Below, in pieces: positions 24,945-34,525 of a stretch of 64,000 nucleotides of DNA. Location: positions 1,426,001 through 1,490,000 of the forward strand of contig NZ_JOOA01000002.1 in assembly GCF_000712055.1 (NCBI RefSeq), read 5' to 3'. Each line of letters begins with the position of its first letter. Positions within the stretch are counted from its first letter, which is position 1. The DNA is from Ruminococcus sp. HUN007 (GTDB lineage: Bacteria; Bacillota; Clostridia; Oscillospirales; Ruminococcaceae). Under the pieces are notes generated by a model. It was not told the origin of the DNA. It saw nothing but the letters and a program-made list of their open reading frames with translations, and ran no database searches. The translations under genes and the position numbers were made by a program.

Positions 24945-27185
24945 TTACTGTTCTCCGTCATTGCCGGCATCTTCTTCGCTGCCGTCAGATGGTTCCTGAT
25001 TTTCCGGTTCTGAATCCTCCGGAGCAGCTGACGGTGATGGTGAAGGAGAAGGTGACGGTGATGGTGACGGTGATGGTGAAGGAGAAGGTGATGGTGATTC
25101 CTTCTGCTGATTTGCCTTGATACCGTCTACTTCCTTGAATGCCTTGTTGATATCTTCCGAAATAGTCTGTCTTGTTCTTGACTCGTCAAATGAGAACTGG
25201 TATCTTCCTATTTCAAATTCCTTGTTGTTGCCCTGGTTTACAAGATAAATTGTGATCTCCTTCTTTGCGCCTGAAGCACTGATCGCAATGTTCTTGCTTG
25301 AAGTGTACTTGGCATCAACGTCCCTGTGTTCGCTGTTGAGTGTACCGTCAACGAATACCTTGAATGCGAATGTACCGTATGCATCCTGAGGGAAGTTGAT
25401 CGTGATCTCCTGAGTTGAAACTGCAGGAAGACCTGTACTTACGAAAACTGTTATCTGAGTGCCTGTTTCAACTACAGTATTTGGTGAGAAGTCCATACCT
25501 ACTACTGTACCTTCAGGCATTTCTGAGTTTCTTGTTGCTGTCTTAACTACAAGGTCAAGGTCCTCGAGCATCTTCTTTGCTTCAGCTTCCTTTTTACCGT
25601 TGATATCAGGAAGCTTTACCTGTGTGGTCATCTTTCCTCGGCTGATGTAGATAAGAACTGTTGATCCTTCCTTGCATGCTGTGTTTGCTGCAGGTTCGGT
25701 CTTGATAACATAGCCTTCCTGAACTGTATCACTGTATACGAGTTTTACCTGTGATGAGAATTTCTTTTCTTCAAGAATTGCCTTCGCCTGTGATTCTGTA
25801 AATCCGTTGTCGAGAGCAGGTACATCGATCATCTTAGGTCCCTTGCTGAGAACTACGTGAATCTTGTGACCCGGCTTTACAACTGAATTCGGCTCAAGAT
25901 CCTGTTCAAGGATCGTATTGACAGGCATCTGTGAGTAAACTGTATCCTTTACTTCAAAAACAAGATATTTGCTGTAAAGCTTCTTGGCATTTTCGTATTC
26001 CTGACCAACGAAGTTGTTTACTGTAAATTCCTTGAAATCTGATTCGCCGCCGAAGTAATTGAGCAGGAGACCAGCAAGGAAGATCGTCGCAATTATTATT
26101 ACAACTATGACAATACCTGAAAGCATCGGTATGAAAAGTGATCTCTTTTCAACATATTCCTCCTCCACTACAGGTGTATCGGAATAGCTGTAAGGCATTT
26201 CAGCCGGTGCGTCACTGTAGAGACTGTCAGAACTTTTGTCAGATTCAAGAGACTTGAACGACCTTGTTGAATTAATATCGTTTGTCTGCTTATCTTTTTC
26301 CATAATATTACCTTTCTCCTCTTTACTGTATCCTGAACCTCGGCCCGGATTCAGTTTAAACTTTTCAATATCTGCGATCATTTCCTCGGCACTGGCGTAA
26401 CGCCTGTCCGGATCCTTTTCGATCGCTTTCATTATAATATTCTCAAGCCCTTCAGGAACTTTCGGATTAACATCCGAAGGGCGCTTTGCCTTGGCCTGCA
26501 TATGCATGAGCGCAACAGATATCGGGTTTTCATTGTCAAACGGCTTGATGCCGGTCAGCATTTCATAGAATACCACACCAGCCGAGTAAATGTCACTCCG
26601 CTCGTCTGTCTCGCCTCCGCGCGCCTGTTCAGGGCTTATGTAATGCACGGAACCGATAGCCTGCGCTGTAGTTGTGAGTCCTTCATCCTTTGCAAATTTT
26701 GCAATTCCGAAGTCCATGACTTTTATGTTGGCGTCTTCAAGCACCATTATATTCTGGGGCTTTATGTCCCTGTGGAAAATCCCCTTTGAATGTGCATGTC
26801 CGATCGCTCTGAGGATCTGCAGCATGAAATATGAAGCAGTCTGCCAGTCGAGCACCTTTTCGATCTCCATGTATTTTTTCAGAGTTATTCCCTCTATGTA
26901 TTCCATGGCGATGTACTGGGTATCCGAATTGTTTCTGAATCCGACATCTATTATTTTCACTATGTTCGGATGAAACAGCTGGGCAATTGCAAGCGATTCA
27001 TTCCTGAAACGTCTGAGGAACTCCTCATTTTCAGCATACTCTCTTTTCAGGATCTTTACTGCAACAATGGTCCCGTTATCGTCGAGTCTGTCCCTGGCTC
27101 TGTAAACGTTGGCCATGCCGCCGGATCCTATAAGTTTCTGAATCTCAAAACGTCCGTCGAGCTTTTTTCCAATATATTTATCCAT
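24945..27185 (-). CDS. prkC: PASTA-domain Ser/Thr kinase PrkC
   Basis: A 746-residue membrane kinase. Kinase domain: MDKYIGKKLDGRFEIQKLIG, GSGGMANVYRARDR, VAVKIL, HRDIKPQNIMV, DFGIAKFA, SVHYISPEQARGG, ending about residue 270. A Ser/Asp-rich linker leads to one membrane helix (about 350-375, MLSGIVIVVIIIATIFLAGL), three PASTA repeats (FTVNNFVGQEYENAKKL, IDVPALDNGFTESQAKAIL, VKLPDINGKKEAEAKKML), a beta-rich domain and a long PSPSPSP tail probably spanning cell wall. It follows the phosphatase gene stp, the classical pair, and probably controls growth and cell-wall responses. The gap to stp is about 160 bases, so there may be an internal promoter. Confidence 0.94.
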   Translation of the reverse strand: MDKYIGKKLDGRFEIQKLIGSGGMANVYRARDRLDDNGTIVAVKILKREYAENEEFLRRFRNESLAIAQLFHPNIVKIIDVGFRNNSDTQYIAMEYIEGITLKKYMEIEKVLDWQTASYFMLQILRAIGHAHSKGIFHRDIKPQNIMVLEDANIKVMDFGIAKFAKDEGLTTTAQAIGSVHYISPEQARGGETDERSDIYSAGVVFYEMLTGIKPFDNENPISVALMHMQAKAKRPSDVNPKVPEGLENIIMKAIEKDPDRRYASAEEMIADIEKFKLNPGRGSGYSKEEKGNIMEKDKQTNDINSTRSFKSLESDKSSDSLYSDAPAEMPYSYSDTPVVEEEYVEKRSLFIPMLSGIVIVVIIIATIFLAGLLLNYFGGESDFKEFTVNNFVGQEYENAKKLYSKYLVFEVKDTVYSQMPVNTILEQDLEPNSVVKPGHKIHVVLSKGPKMIDVPALDNGFTESQAKAILEEKKFSSQVKLVYSDTVQEGYVIKTEPAANTACKEGSTVLIYISRGKMTTQVKLPDINGKKEAEAKKMLEDLDLVVKTATRNSEMPEGTVVGMDFSPNTVVETGTQITVFVSTGLPAVSTQEITINFPQDAYGTFAFKVFVDGTLNSEHRDVDAKYTSSKNIAISASGAKKEITIYLVNQGNNKEFEIGRYQFSFDESRTRQTISEDINKAFKEVDGIKANQQKESPSPSPSPSPSPSPSPSPSPSPSAAPEDSEPENQEPSDGSEEDAGNDGEQ

Positions 27186-27345
27186 GTATCAAACACTCCT
27201 GATCATATTTCTGGAAAACACTGACTGATTCCGTGATCCTGCACGGACCGGATTTTTATGTGAAGGCATTAGGAGTTTTCAGGATGCCGCCCGCACATTA
27301 ACATAATCAGCGTTTACGCAGGATTTCCGTCTAATCATATTCGCT

Positions 27346-28065
27346 TCAGCTGTTTTCAGCCACGGCAAGCGTTATGTTATCCGGACCTCCTTTTTCAAGA
27401 GCCATATCCACAAGCTTCTTTGCTGCTTCTTCTATGTCACAGCCGGAAAGCACATTTTTTATCTCCTCGTCAGTACAGCAGCCGTGCAGGCCGTCAGTAC
27501 ATATGAGCAGCTTTGCTCCCTGAAGCTCTGTTTCAAAATAATCAACTTCGATCTCCCTGTCTACCCCGACTGCCCTTATGAGCATATTCTTCTTGGGGTG
27601 GTTGACCGTTTCCTCCTCAGTGATCTTTCCCTGATCCTTAAGGAGCTGTACAAATGAGTGATCCCTGGTTATCTGCTCCAGAGTATCGCCTCTGCAGAGA
27701 TACGCTCTGCTGTCGCCGACATTTACAATGTGTACCGTGTCGGATTTTGCATCTATAAATGCAGCAACGCATGTTGACCCCATTCCTGATTTTTCAGGCT
27801 CTGCGTGGGATGTATTGAATATTACTGAATTAGCCACTGTAACTGTTGAGACCAGCAGATTTTTCAGGGTTTTGGACGCAAATGACCGGTCATATCCGGC
27901 AATAAACTTGCTTCTTACCACCTCTGACGCAATGGTACTGGCGTATTTTCCGTGGTTTTCCCCGCCCATACCGTCGCAGACTATTATCAGGGCCGCATCG
28001 TCGAATATTTCACAGACGACCATATCCTGATTTTTCATTTCTGCATAAGCCAATATCCGATTCAC
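27346..28065 (-). CDS. stp: PP2C-type Ser/Thr phosphatase Stp/PrpC
   Basis: A 239-residue PP2C phosphatase that removes phosphates placed by PASTA kinases. Metal-binding and core motifs are present: VCDGMGGENHGKYAS, MGSTCVAAFI, VNVGDSRAYLCRGD, ITRDHSFVQLL, HPKKNMLIRAVG, LLICTDGLHGC (usually DGL-T/S) and GPDNITLAV. The N-terminus (MNRILAYAEMKNQD) has Gln in place of the Glu of the usual RxxNED. It overlaps rlmN by four bases (ATGA), so the two are translated together. Confidence 0.93.
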   Translation of the reverse strand: MNRILAYAEMKNQDMVVCEIFDDAALIIVCDGMGGENHGKYASTIASEVVRSKFIAGYDRSFASKTLKNLLVSTVTVANSVIFNTSHAEPEKSGMGSTCVAAFIDAKSDTVHIVNVGDSRAYLCRGDTLEQITRDHSFVQLLKDQGKITEEETVNHPKKNMLIRAVGVDREIEVDYFETELQGAKLLICTDGLHGCCTDEEIKNVLSGCDIEEAAKKLVDMALEKGGPDNITLAVAENS

Positions 28066-29132
28066 TGGCTATTTTCAATCATCTCACCCCTTGACCTTTC
28101 ATATTCACGTCTGAGCTGACCGCATGCCGCCTCGATATCTGTGCCGAGCTTACGGCGCACAGTTGCGTTGACTCCGAGCTTTACCAGCTCGTTCCTGAAC
28201 TTTTCAACATGTGATAAGGAAGAGGAATAGTCCCTTTCCTTAACATTGTTTACTCCGATAAGATTTATATGACTTATCATTCCGCTGAAAAGTGAAGCAA
28301 GCTTCTTTGCATCAGCGGATGAAGAGTTGACATTTTCAATGACAGCATATTCGAAGGTTATCCTTCGTCCTGTCTTTTCCGTATAGTATCTGCACGCTGA
28401 CATGAGCGAAGCCAGATCATACTTTCTGTTCACAGGCATTATTCTGCTTCGTGAAACATCGTCAGGACTGTGAAGCGACACAGCAAGATTTATTGAAAGA
28501 TCCTCACCGGCAAGGTCACGTATCCGCGGAACTATTCCGCAGGTCGACAGGGTAACATGTCTCATGCTGATCCCGTCGGACTCCGGTGCTGTAACAAGTC
28601 TGATGAACCGCAGAACATTGTCATAATTATCAAGCGGTTCTCCTATTCCCATAAGCACAACACGTGATATCTTTTTTCCGAGATCACGTTCGGCTTCGTA
28701 CTTCTGGAGAAGTATTTCGGAAGCCGTAAGGTTTCTTACAAACCCGGCTATGGCTGAAGCACAGAAATCGCAGCCCATTTTACAGCCTATCTGCGTGGAT
28801 ACACATAGGGATAGTCCGAAGCTGTACTCCATCACTACAGACTCGACAATATTGCCGTCGTTAAGTCCATAAAGATATTTTACAGTATTATCTATAGCTG
28901 ATTCAAGCTTTCGGACGATATTTAGGCGTTTTATACAAAACGTATCATTTAGTTTTAGTCTTAAACTGGCTGATAAGTTAGTCATTTCATCAAAACTGAC
29001 CGCTTTTTTTATGTGCAGCCATTCATAGATCTGTCCGGCCCTGAATTTTTTCTCACCCAGTTCACCGGTGACTGTCTCTGTCAGCTCTGCAAGGCTCATG
29101 GAAAGTATGTCTTTTTTCTCTGCCATGATCAT
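28062..29132 (-). CDS. rlmN: 23S rRNA (adenine-2503-C2)-methyltransferase
   Basis: A 356-residue radical-SAM methyltransferase modifying A2503 of 23S rRNA and A37 of some tRNAs. It has the N-terminal helical domain, the radical-SAM CxxxCxxC in QIGCKMGCDFCAS, VLMGIGEPLDNYDNVLRFI, the STCGIVPRI segment with the Cys-containing motif, VSLHSPDD, and the C-terminal TVRRKLGTDIEAACGQL with its methyl-carrying Cys. It is four bases overlapped with both rsmB (upstream) and stp (downstream) in a tight operon. Confidence 0.96.
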   Translation of the reverse strand: MIMAEKKDILSMSLAELTETVTGELGEKKFRAGQIYEWLHIKKAVSFDEMTNLSASLRLKLNDTFCIKRLNIVRKLESAIDNTVKYLYGLNDGNIVESVVMEYSFGLSLCVSTQIGCKMGCDFCASAIAGFVRNLTASEILLQKYEAERDLGKKISRVVLMGIGEPLDNYDNVLRFIRLVTAPESDGISMRHVTLSTCGIVPRIRDLAGEDLSINLAVSLHSPDDVSRSRIMPVNRKYDLASLMSACRYYTEKTGRRITFEYAVIENVNSSSADAKKLASLFSGMISHINLIGVNNVKERDYSSSLSHVEKFRNELVKLGVNATVRRKLGTDIEAACGQLRREYERSRGEMIENSQ

Positions 29133-30433
29133 TTCCTTCTTATCTTTGAAATAAAGAAACCATCGCTGTCAGGACCTGAAGCACCAAGAACAGCCTTGTA
29201 CCCGCCGAACGGTTCGCCGGCATCTTCAAGGAAGCTCACGCCCTCGTAGTCTTCATGCTCGCGAAGGAAACGGTCAATTATACCGTCATTTTCATTCCGG
29301 TTGAGCGTACATGTGGAATACACGAGCTCACCGCCTTTTCTGAGATAAGCTGCACCGTTGCAGAGGATCCTGTACTGAATATCATAAAGTTCCTCAAGAT
29401 CACAGGTAAGCTTGTATCTTATTTCAGGCTTTTTTCCCATAACTCCGAATCCGGAGCACGGTACATCACACAGCACCTTGTCCGCCCCCTCAAGTGAAGG
29501 ATCATATTCCAGTGCGTCATGAGTGAAAGCTGATATATTTCCGAGGTGAAGCCTTTCGGCACCGTCTTCAATGAGACGTACGCGGTGGCTGTACAGATCA
29601 AATGCGATCACCTTTCCCCCACCGTGCATCATTTCAGCCATGGTAAAAGACTTGCCTCCCGGTGCGGAACAGAGATCAAGGACCTTGTCTCCGGGTTCAG
29701 GTGCGAGCGCCGCACAGGCAAGCTGTGATGAAATATCCTGAACATGAAAATAGCCTTTTCTGAATGCGGGTGTATGCGTGAGCACGCCCGCTCCGACACT
29801 GTAGCAGTCAGGCAGAATATCTGACTTTACAGGATCTGTTTTCGACATCGCTTCCCTCAGCATCTTTTCATCCGCGACCGTACTGTTAAGACGTATGTAA
29901 ACAGGAGGTTTTCCGGTAAGACGTTCAAGAAACGATTCGGTAAACTCTCTTCCGTAACCTGAGATCACCGCCGAGATTATATCCGGCGATACAGAGTAAC
30001 GTACTGAAAGCGCCTCAAGTTCATCCCCGGGTTCCTTCACAGCAGACGGATCCCTGAGGTAGTTTCTCAGCACCGCATTGACAAATCCGGATGCGCTGGA
30101 AATACGGAAACCTCTTGTAAGTTTCACCGATTCATTAACAGCTGCATTGTCCGGCACACTGTCCATATATCTGATCTGGTATATCCCCGTCCTGAGTATA
30201 TTCAGAACAGTAGGATCAAGCCTTTCCGGCCTTCTGGTGCTGAAGCACGATATTATGTGATCAAGAGTAATTTTTCTTTCAAGGACACCGTAATAAAGTG
30301 TAGTTATGAATTTTCTCTCCTGAAGCGTCATCTCGCCGGACGAGAGCACACTGTCAAGCAGAATGTTTGAGTAACTGTCTTCACTGAAAGTCTTTGAAAG
30401 AAGTTTTACCGTTTCTTTTCTGCAGTTTACCAT
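29129..30433 (-). CDS. rsmB: 16S rRNA (cytosine-967-C5)-methyltransferase
   Basis: A 434-residue RsmB/Sun protein. An N-terminal NusB-like RNA-binding domain (residues 1-135) precedes the SAM methyltransferase domain: HVQDISSQLACAALAPEPGD, VLDLCSAPGGKSF, the Pro-Cys motif CDVPCSGFGVMGKKPEIRYK and the catalytic Cys motif VYSTCTLNRNEND. It is in the conserved fmt-rsmB-rlmN order, starting one base after the fmt stop and overlapping rlmN by four bases. Confidence 0.96.
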   Translation of the reverse strand: MVNCRKETVKLLSKTFSEDSYSNILLDSVLSSGEMTLQERKFITTLYYGVLERKITLDHIISCFSTRRPERLDPTVLNILRTGIYQIRYMDSVPDNAAVNESVKLTRGFRISSASGFVNAVLRNYLRDPSAVKEPGDELEALSVRYSVSPDIISAVISGYGREFTESFLERLTGKPPVYIRLNSTVADEKMLREAMSKTDPVKSDILPDCYSVGAGVLTHTPAFRKGYFHVQDISSQLACAALAPEPGDKVLDLCSAPGGKSFTMAEMMHGGGKVIAFDLYSHRVRLIEDGAERLHLGNISAFTHDALEYDPSLEGADKVLCDVPCSGFGVMGKKPEIRYKLTCDLEELYDIQYRILCNGAAYLRKGGELVYSTCTLNRNENDGIIDRFLREHEDYEGVSFLEDAGEPFGGYKAVLGASGPDSDGFFISKIRRK

Positions 30434-30434
30434 A

Positions 30435-31373
30435 CTATTCTCCGGTAGTGAATTTTATTCCTGCCTGAAGCTTGCTGCCTCTGAGATAATCAGCAGCCTT
30501 CATTCTTTTGCTTCCTTCAGGCTGTACTTCTGTAAATTCTATTACCCCGCCGTCTCCGCAGACCACAAGGAATTCAGAAGAAGTCCCGGTAACAGTACCC
30601 GGTTCACAGTCTGATTTTTTTCCGGTAAGCACTGAACGGAAGAACTTTATTCTCTTTCCTTCAAGAAAAGCATATCCGGTTATCGCCCTTACCGTATTGT
30701 GTATTTTACATGCCGGCTCTTTAAAATCAATAAGCGACATGTTTTTGGTTATCATAGGTGAGTATGTCGAAAGACTGTCGTCCTGAGGCGTACGTTCAAG
30801 AGTGCCGTTTTTAAGTGACGTGATGGTTTCTATAAGTGTTTCAGCACCGCATACGGCAAGTCTGTCGTGAAGTTCAGCGAATGTCTCGTTTTCGCCTACC
30901 GGTATTTCAGACTTTATGAGCATGTCTCCGGTGTCAAGTCCCCTGTCCATCATCATCGTGGTAACACCTGTCTTCTTTTCGCCGTTCAGGAGACACCACT
31001 GCATCGGAGCAGCACCTCTGTATTCCGGCAGCAGAGAACCGTGAACATTGATACATCCGTGTTTCGGAAGTGTAAGTATCGCCTCCGGAAGTATCTGGCC
31101 GTACGCTACTACAACTATAAGGTCAGGAGCGTTTTCCTTCAGTATGTTCAGCGCAGTTTCTGCATCTTCACCCTTTCTGAGTGAAAGCGGCTGATAAACA
31201 GGAATGTTCATTTCAAGAGCTGCTTCCTTGACCGGCGTAGGGATCATTTTATAGCCGCGGCCCTTCGGTTTGTCAGGCTGTGTGAAAACAGCTGTAACAT
31301 TTTCACCTGCATTTACAAGAGCCTTCAGCGAAGGAACTGCAAAATCAGGCGTACCCATAAAAACTATATTCAA
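30435..31373 (-). CDS. fmt: Methionyl-tRNA formyltransferase
   Basis: A 312-residue enzyme that formylates Met-tRNAfMet for initiation. MNIVFMGTPDFAVPSLKALV at the start, TQPDKPKGRG, the catalytic stretch INVHGSLLPEYRGAAPMQW (Asn, His) with TTMMMDRGLDTGDM (Asp), and a C-terminal beta-barrel (residues 210-312, IKFFRSVL, VQPEGSKRMKAADYLRG). It lies directly after def, its functional partner, with a 2-base gap. Confidence 0.97.
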   Translation of the reverse strand: MNIVFMGTPDFAVPSLKALVNAGENVTAVFTQPDKPKGRGYKMIPTPVKEAALEMNIPVYQPLSLRKGEDAETALNILKENAPDLIVVVAYGQILPEAILTLPKHGCINVHGSLLPEYRGAAPMQWCLLNGEKKTGVTTMMMDRGLDTGDMLIKSEIPVGENETFAELHDRLAVCGAETLIETITSLKNGTLERTPQDDSLSTYSPMITKNMSLIDFKEPACKIHNTVRAITGYAFLEGKRIKFFRSVLTGKKSDCEPGTVTGTSSEFLVVCGDGGVIEFTEVQPEGSKRMKAADYLRGSKLQAGIKFTTGE

Positions 31374-31375
31374 AC

Positions 31376-31834
31376 TTATTCCTCCGGTTCAACAAACTCG
31401 TCAACAAGGTCAATGAATAATTTTCCGTCAAGATGATCTGTCTCGTGGCATGCACATCTGCAGAAAATGCCTTCAAGTCTCTTTTCGTAGTAGTTGCCGT
31501 TTCTGTCCTGTGCCCTGAGTGTGCAGCTGTACGGCCTTTTTACATATCCCCATACATCCGGGCAGGAAAGGCAGCCTTCAACGTCGCGCTGTTCTCCCTC
31601 AGGATCAAGTATTTCAGGATTGATAAGTTCTATGAGACCTTCGCCGACATCGATAACAGCGATTCTTCTGAGAATTCCCACCTGAGGAGCTGCAAGACCG
31701 TAGCCCTGTGCTTTGTAAAGGGTTTCTTTCATATCGTCAAGCAGTGTCCAGAGGCGTTCATCGAACTTTTCAACTGTTCTGCATTTTTTATAAAGTATAT
31801 CATTTTCCTTTGTAACAATGTTTCTTAATGCCAT
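31376..31834 (-). CDS. def: Peptide deformylase
   Basis: A 152-residue type 1 deformylase that removes the formyl group from new proteins. All three motifs are present: GYGLAAPQVGI, EGCLSCPDVWG (with the metal Cys) and CACHETDHLDGKLF (HExDH). The start is the ATG of MALRNIVTKENDIL with AAAAGGTGG upstream. It sits between priA and fmt in the usual Firmicutes order. Confidence 0.97.
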   Translation of the reverse strand: MALRNIVTKENDILYKKCRTVEKFDERLWTLLDDMKETLYKAQGYGLAAPQVGILRRIAVIDVGEGLIELINPEILDPEGEQRDVEGCLSCPDVWGYVKRPYSCTLRAQDRNGNYYEKRLEGIFCRCACHETDHLDGKLFIDLVDEFVEPEE

Positions 31835-31847
31835 GTTCTACCACCTT

Positions 31848-34310
31848 TTAAACTATGTCGCCGTTCATGTCAGCATAAATATTAACGTTCGAATATTCGC
31901 GGTATTCTGCAGTTTTCAGAAGTATCCTGCGAATAAAGCTTCTTGTTTCCTTGTTGTTTTTGCATTTAATGATCAGACGGTACCGGAACTTTCCGTTCAG
32001 TTTTGCAATGCCTGACTGAACAGGTCCCAGGACCCTGAGAGGAAATTTTATTTTTTCCTCAGCGATTATATCCTTTATTATCTTAAGTGTGACTGCTGCG
32101 GCCGCGGCTGCAGCTGCATCTGACACAGACGAAATACCGATAACGCAGATGTCACACACCGGAGGAAAGATAAGTGTTTTTCTTAATGCTATCTCTTCCT
32201 CGTAGAAACCAGTGTAATTCTGTGCGGCAGCAAGACCAAGAACATAATGATCAGGCATAAAGGTCTGAAGATAGGCCCTTCCTTTTTTTCCGCCGCGTCC
32301 GCTGCGTCCTGCCACCTGCGTGATCAGCGAAAATGTTCTTTCGTAGCTTCTGAAGTCACCTGAAAAAAGTGACTTGTCCGCAGAGACAACTCCGACAAGG
32401 GTAACGTCAGGGAAGTCGAGTCCCTTGCCTATCATTTGGGTACCTACCATTATGTCATACTTTTTCTCAGCAAAATCCTTAAAGTTTTTTTCGTATGCAT
32501 AGCGTGAAAATGTGGTGTCTGCATCCATACGCAGGATACGTGCCCCAGGAAAAAGAGCTTCAAGCTGTTCTTCCATCTTCTGAGTGCCGAATCCTATCTG
32601 TCTGAACACCGTACCGCCGCATTCCGGACATTTTTCCGGAAGCTCTGCAATACTGCCGCAGTAATGACATACCAGCGAATCATTCGCTTTATGGTAAGTA
32701 TACGGTATGCTGCAGTTCGGACAGTAAAGCGGTCTGCTGCATCCGGCGCATGATATTACAGTATGATAGCCCCTGCGGTTGAGTAAAAGTATCGTCTGTT
32801 CTCCTGCCTCAAGGTTATGCTTTATTTCGTGCACGAGAACTTCTGAAAACTCTCCGGTATTCCCGTTTGCCCTTTCCGCATTCATGTCGACTATTTCAAC
32901 GTGCGGAAGTTCACTCTTGTTATAGCGCTCTTTGAGTTCGAGCAGTTCATACACGCCTTTGCGTGCATAGTAATAGCTCTCGACCGACGGTGTTGCCGAT
33001 CCGAGCAGAAGAACTGCCCCGTGTGTTCTGCAGCGTTCCTTTGCAACGGCCGAAGTAGTGTAACGCGGAGCACTGTCTGATTTATAGGATCTTTCCCCTT
33101 CTTCGTCCATGATGATGAGTCCGATCCTTTCAAGAGGTGCAAACACTGCACTTCTTGTGCCTATAACTATTCTGGAAAGGCCTGCTTCAATACGTCTGTA
33201 CTCCTCGAGACGCTGCCCGAGTGAAAGATTGCTGTGTATGACCGAAACGGTGCCGCCGAACAGCCTGCAGAAATTTTCAACTATCTGCGGTGTCAGCGAG
33301 ATCTCCGGTATGAGAAGCATCGCGGTTTTACCGTCAGCAAGTGTTTTTTCTATGAGCTTTATGAACACGGATGTCTTTCCGCTGCCGGTAACACCGTGAA
33401 GCAGAAAGCAGTGCGGCTTTCCTTCATCAATAACTTCCGATACTCTTGCAAATACCCTGTTCTGTTCTTCGGAAAGGATGATCTTTCCCAGAGCATCCGG
33501 TTCGTATTTTTCTTCGCCCGGAAGACGGTAGTCAGGAACATCAAATTCCTCACACACACCGTTTTTAACAAGATTCTTTACAACCGCATCTGTAATTCCG
33601 CATATGTAGCAGACTTCCTTAACAGATGCCGAACCGTTTTCAGAAAGAAGCTTTATGACCTGTTTCTGTTTTGCAGTGGAACGAAACGCTGCCGGCTCAT
33701 TTACGTAATTCTCCGTGAGTTTTATCATGCGCATGGTCCTGTCCTTTATGCGCTGACTCGCCTCACTTACACGTCTTATTACGCCCTTTGCAGCAAGAGA
33801 TTCCACGACCTGCCTTTTGCCTGTATCTGAGGACACGTCAAGCAGTTCGTCAAACTCACGTTCCGATGAAGCGTTCTCCAGAAAACCTGCAAGATTACGT
33901 TCTTCATCAGTAAGATCATCAGGATCCCAGCCGCTGCACAGCTCATACTTTTCATTTACACTGACATTCATTCCTGAAGGCAGAATGGTTCTTACCGCTT
34001 CATAAAATGTACAGAAAGTATTTTCCTTAAGCCAGAGGATCATCCGCATCATTTCAGGCTTTATGACCGGTTCACGGTCAACGACTGACACAACGGACTT
34101 CAGCTTCATTGAAGGGACTTCATCAGTCACACTGAGTATAAGTCCGATACGCTTTCTGCCGCCTCTGCCGAAAGGAACAATTACCCTTACTCCGCAGACA
34201 GCCGCCCCATACATATCCTCAGGGATAAGATATGAGAACGGCCTGTCAGCTGTATATGCAATATTGTAAACAGCAATTCTTGCCGTTCGCACCGCAGAAA
34301 CGGTCTGCAT
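31848..34310 (-). CDS. priA: Primosomal protein N' (replication restart helicase PriA)
   Basis: An 820-residue PriA with the N-terminal 3'-OH DNA-binding domain, a winged helix (residues 200-255), Walker A in LLHGVTGSGKTSVF, IPEISLTPQIVENF, the VIHSNLSLGQR and IVIGTRSAVFAPL helicase motifs, zinc-binding cysteines (CAGCSRPLYCPNCS, CHYCG, CPECGG) and the C-terminal helicase lobe MVGTQMIGKGLDFPDV and TQVAGRSGRGGKKGRAYLQT. The Walker B box reads DEEG where PriA proteins normally have DEEH, and the aromatic-rich loop after it (SYKSDSAPRY) is close to normal. The ATG overlaps the rpoZ stop by one base. coaBC, often between rpoZ and priA, is absent. Confidence 0.95.
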   Translation of the reverse strand: MQTVSAVRTARIAVYNIAYTADRPFSYLIPEDMYGAAVCGVRVIVPFGRGGRKRIGLILSVTDEVPSMKLKSVVSVVDREPVIKPEMMRMILWLKENTFCTFYEAVRTILPSGMNVSVNEKYELCSGWDPDDLTDEERNLAGFLENASSEREFDELLDVSSDTGKRQVVESLAAKGVIRRVSEASQRIKDRTMRMIKLTENYVNEPAAFRSTAKQKQVIKLLSENGSASVKEVCYICGITDAVVKNLVKNGVCEEFDVPDYRLPGEEKYEPDALGKIILSEEQNRVFARVSEVIDEGKPHCFLLHGVTGSGKTSVFIKLIEKTLADGKTAMLLIPEISLTPQIVENFCRLFGGTVSVIHSNLSLGQRLEEYRRIEAGLSRIVIGTRSAVFAPLERIGLIIMDEEGERSYKSDSAPRYTTSAVAKERCRTHGAVLLLGSATPSVESYYYARKGVYELLELKERYNKSELPHVEIVDMNAERANGNTGEFSEVLVHEIKHNLEAGEQTILLLNRRGYHTVISCAGCSRPLYCPNCSIPYTYHKANDSLVCHYCGSIAELPEKCPECGGTVFRQIGFGTQKMEEQLEALFPGARILRMDADTTFSRYAYEKNFKDFAEKKYDIMVGTQMIGKGLDFPDVTLVGVVSADKSLFSGDFRSYERTFSLITQVAGRSGRGGKKGRAYLQTFMPDHYVLGLAAAQNYTGFYEEEIALRKTLIFPPVCDICVIGISSVSDAAAAAAAAVTLKIIKDIIAEEKIKFPLRVLGPVQSGIAKLNGKFRYRLIIKCKNNKETRSFIRRILLKTAEYREYSNVNIYADMNGDIV

Positions 34311-34525
34311 CAGTTTTTATCAGAGTCCGGTTCATGATATTCAACTATCCTGTACTTGCCGCTTGCAAATTCTTCAACGGCAGTCTTAACAGGCTTTTCC
34401 TTGAGGATCTCGCCCTTTTCGTAGAGCTCGTCAGCGATCTGTCTTGCTCTCTTTGCAACTCCGATAACCAGAGAATAGTAGCTTTCGTTCTTTGTAATGA
34501 TCTGTGAAATTGCTGGTCTAAGCAT
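34310..34525 (-). CDS. rpoZ: DNA-directed RNA polymerase omega subunit
   Basis: A 71-residue omega subunit: [36 protein letters not shown] and KPVKTAVEEFASGKYRI, the length and pattern found in clostridia. It assists RNA polymerase assembly. It overlaps gmk by eight bases upstream and priA by one base downstream. Confidence 0.93.
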   Translation of the reverse strand: MLRPAISQIITKNESYYSLVIGVAKRARQIADELYEKGEILKEKPVKTAVEEFASGKYRIVEYHEPDSDKN

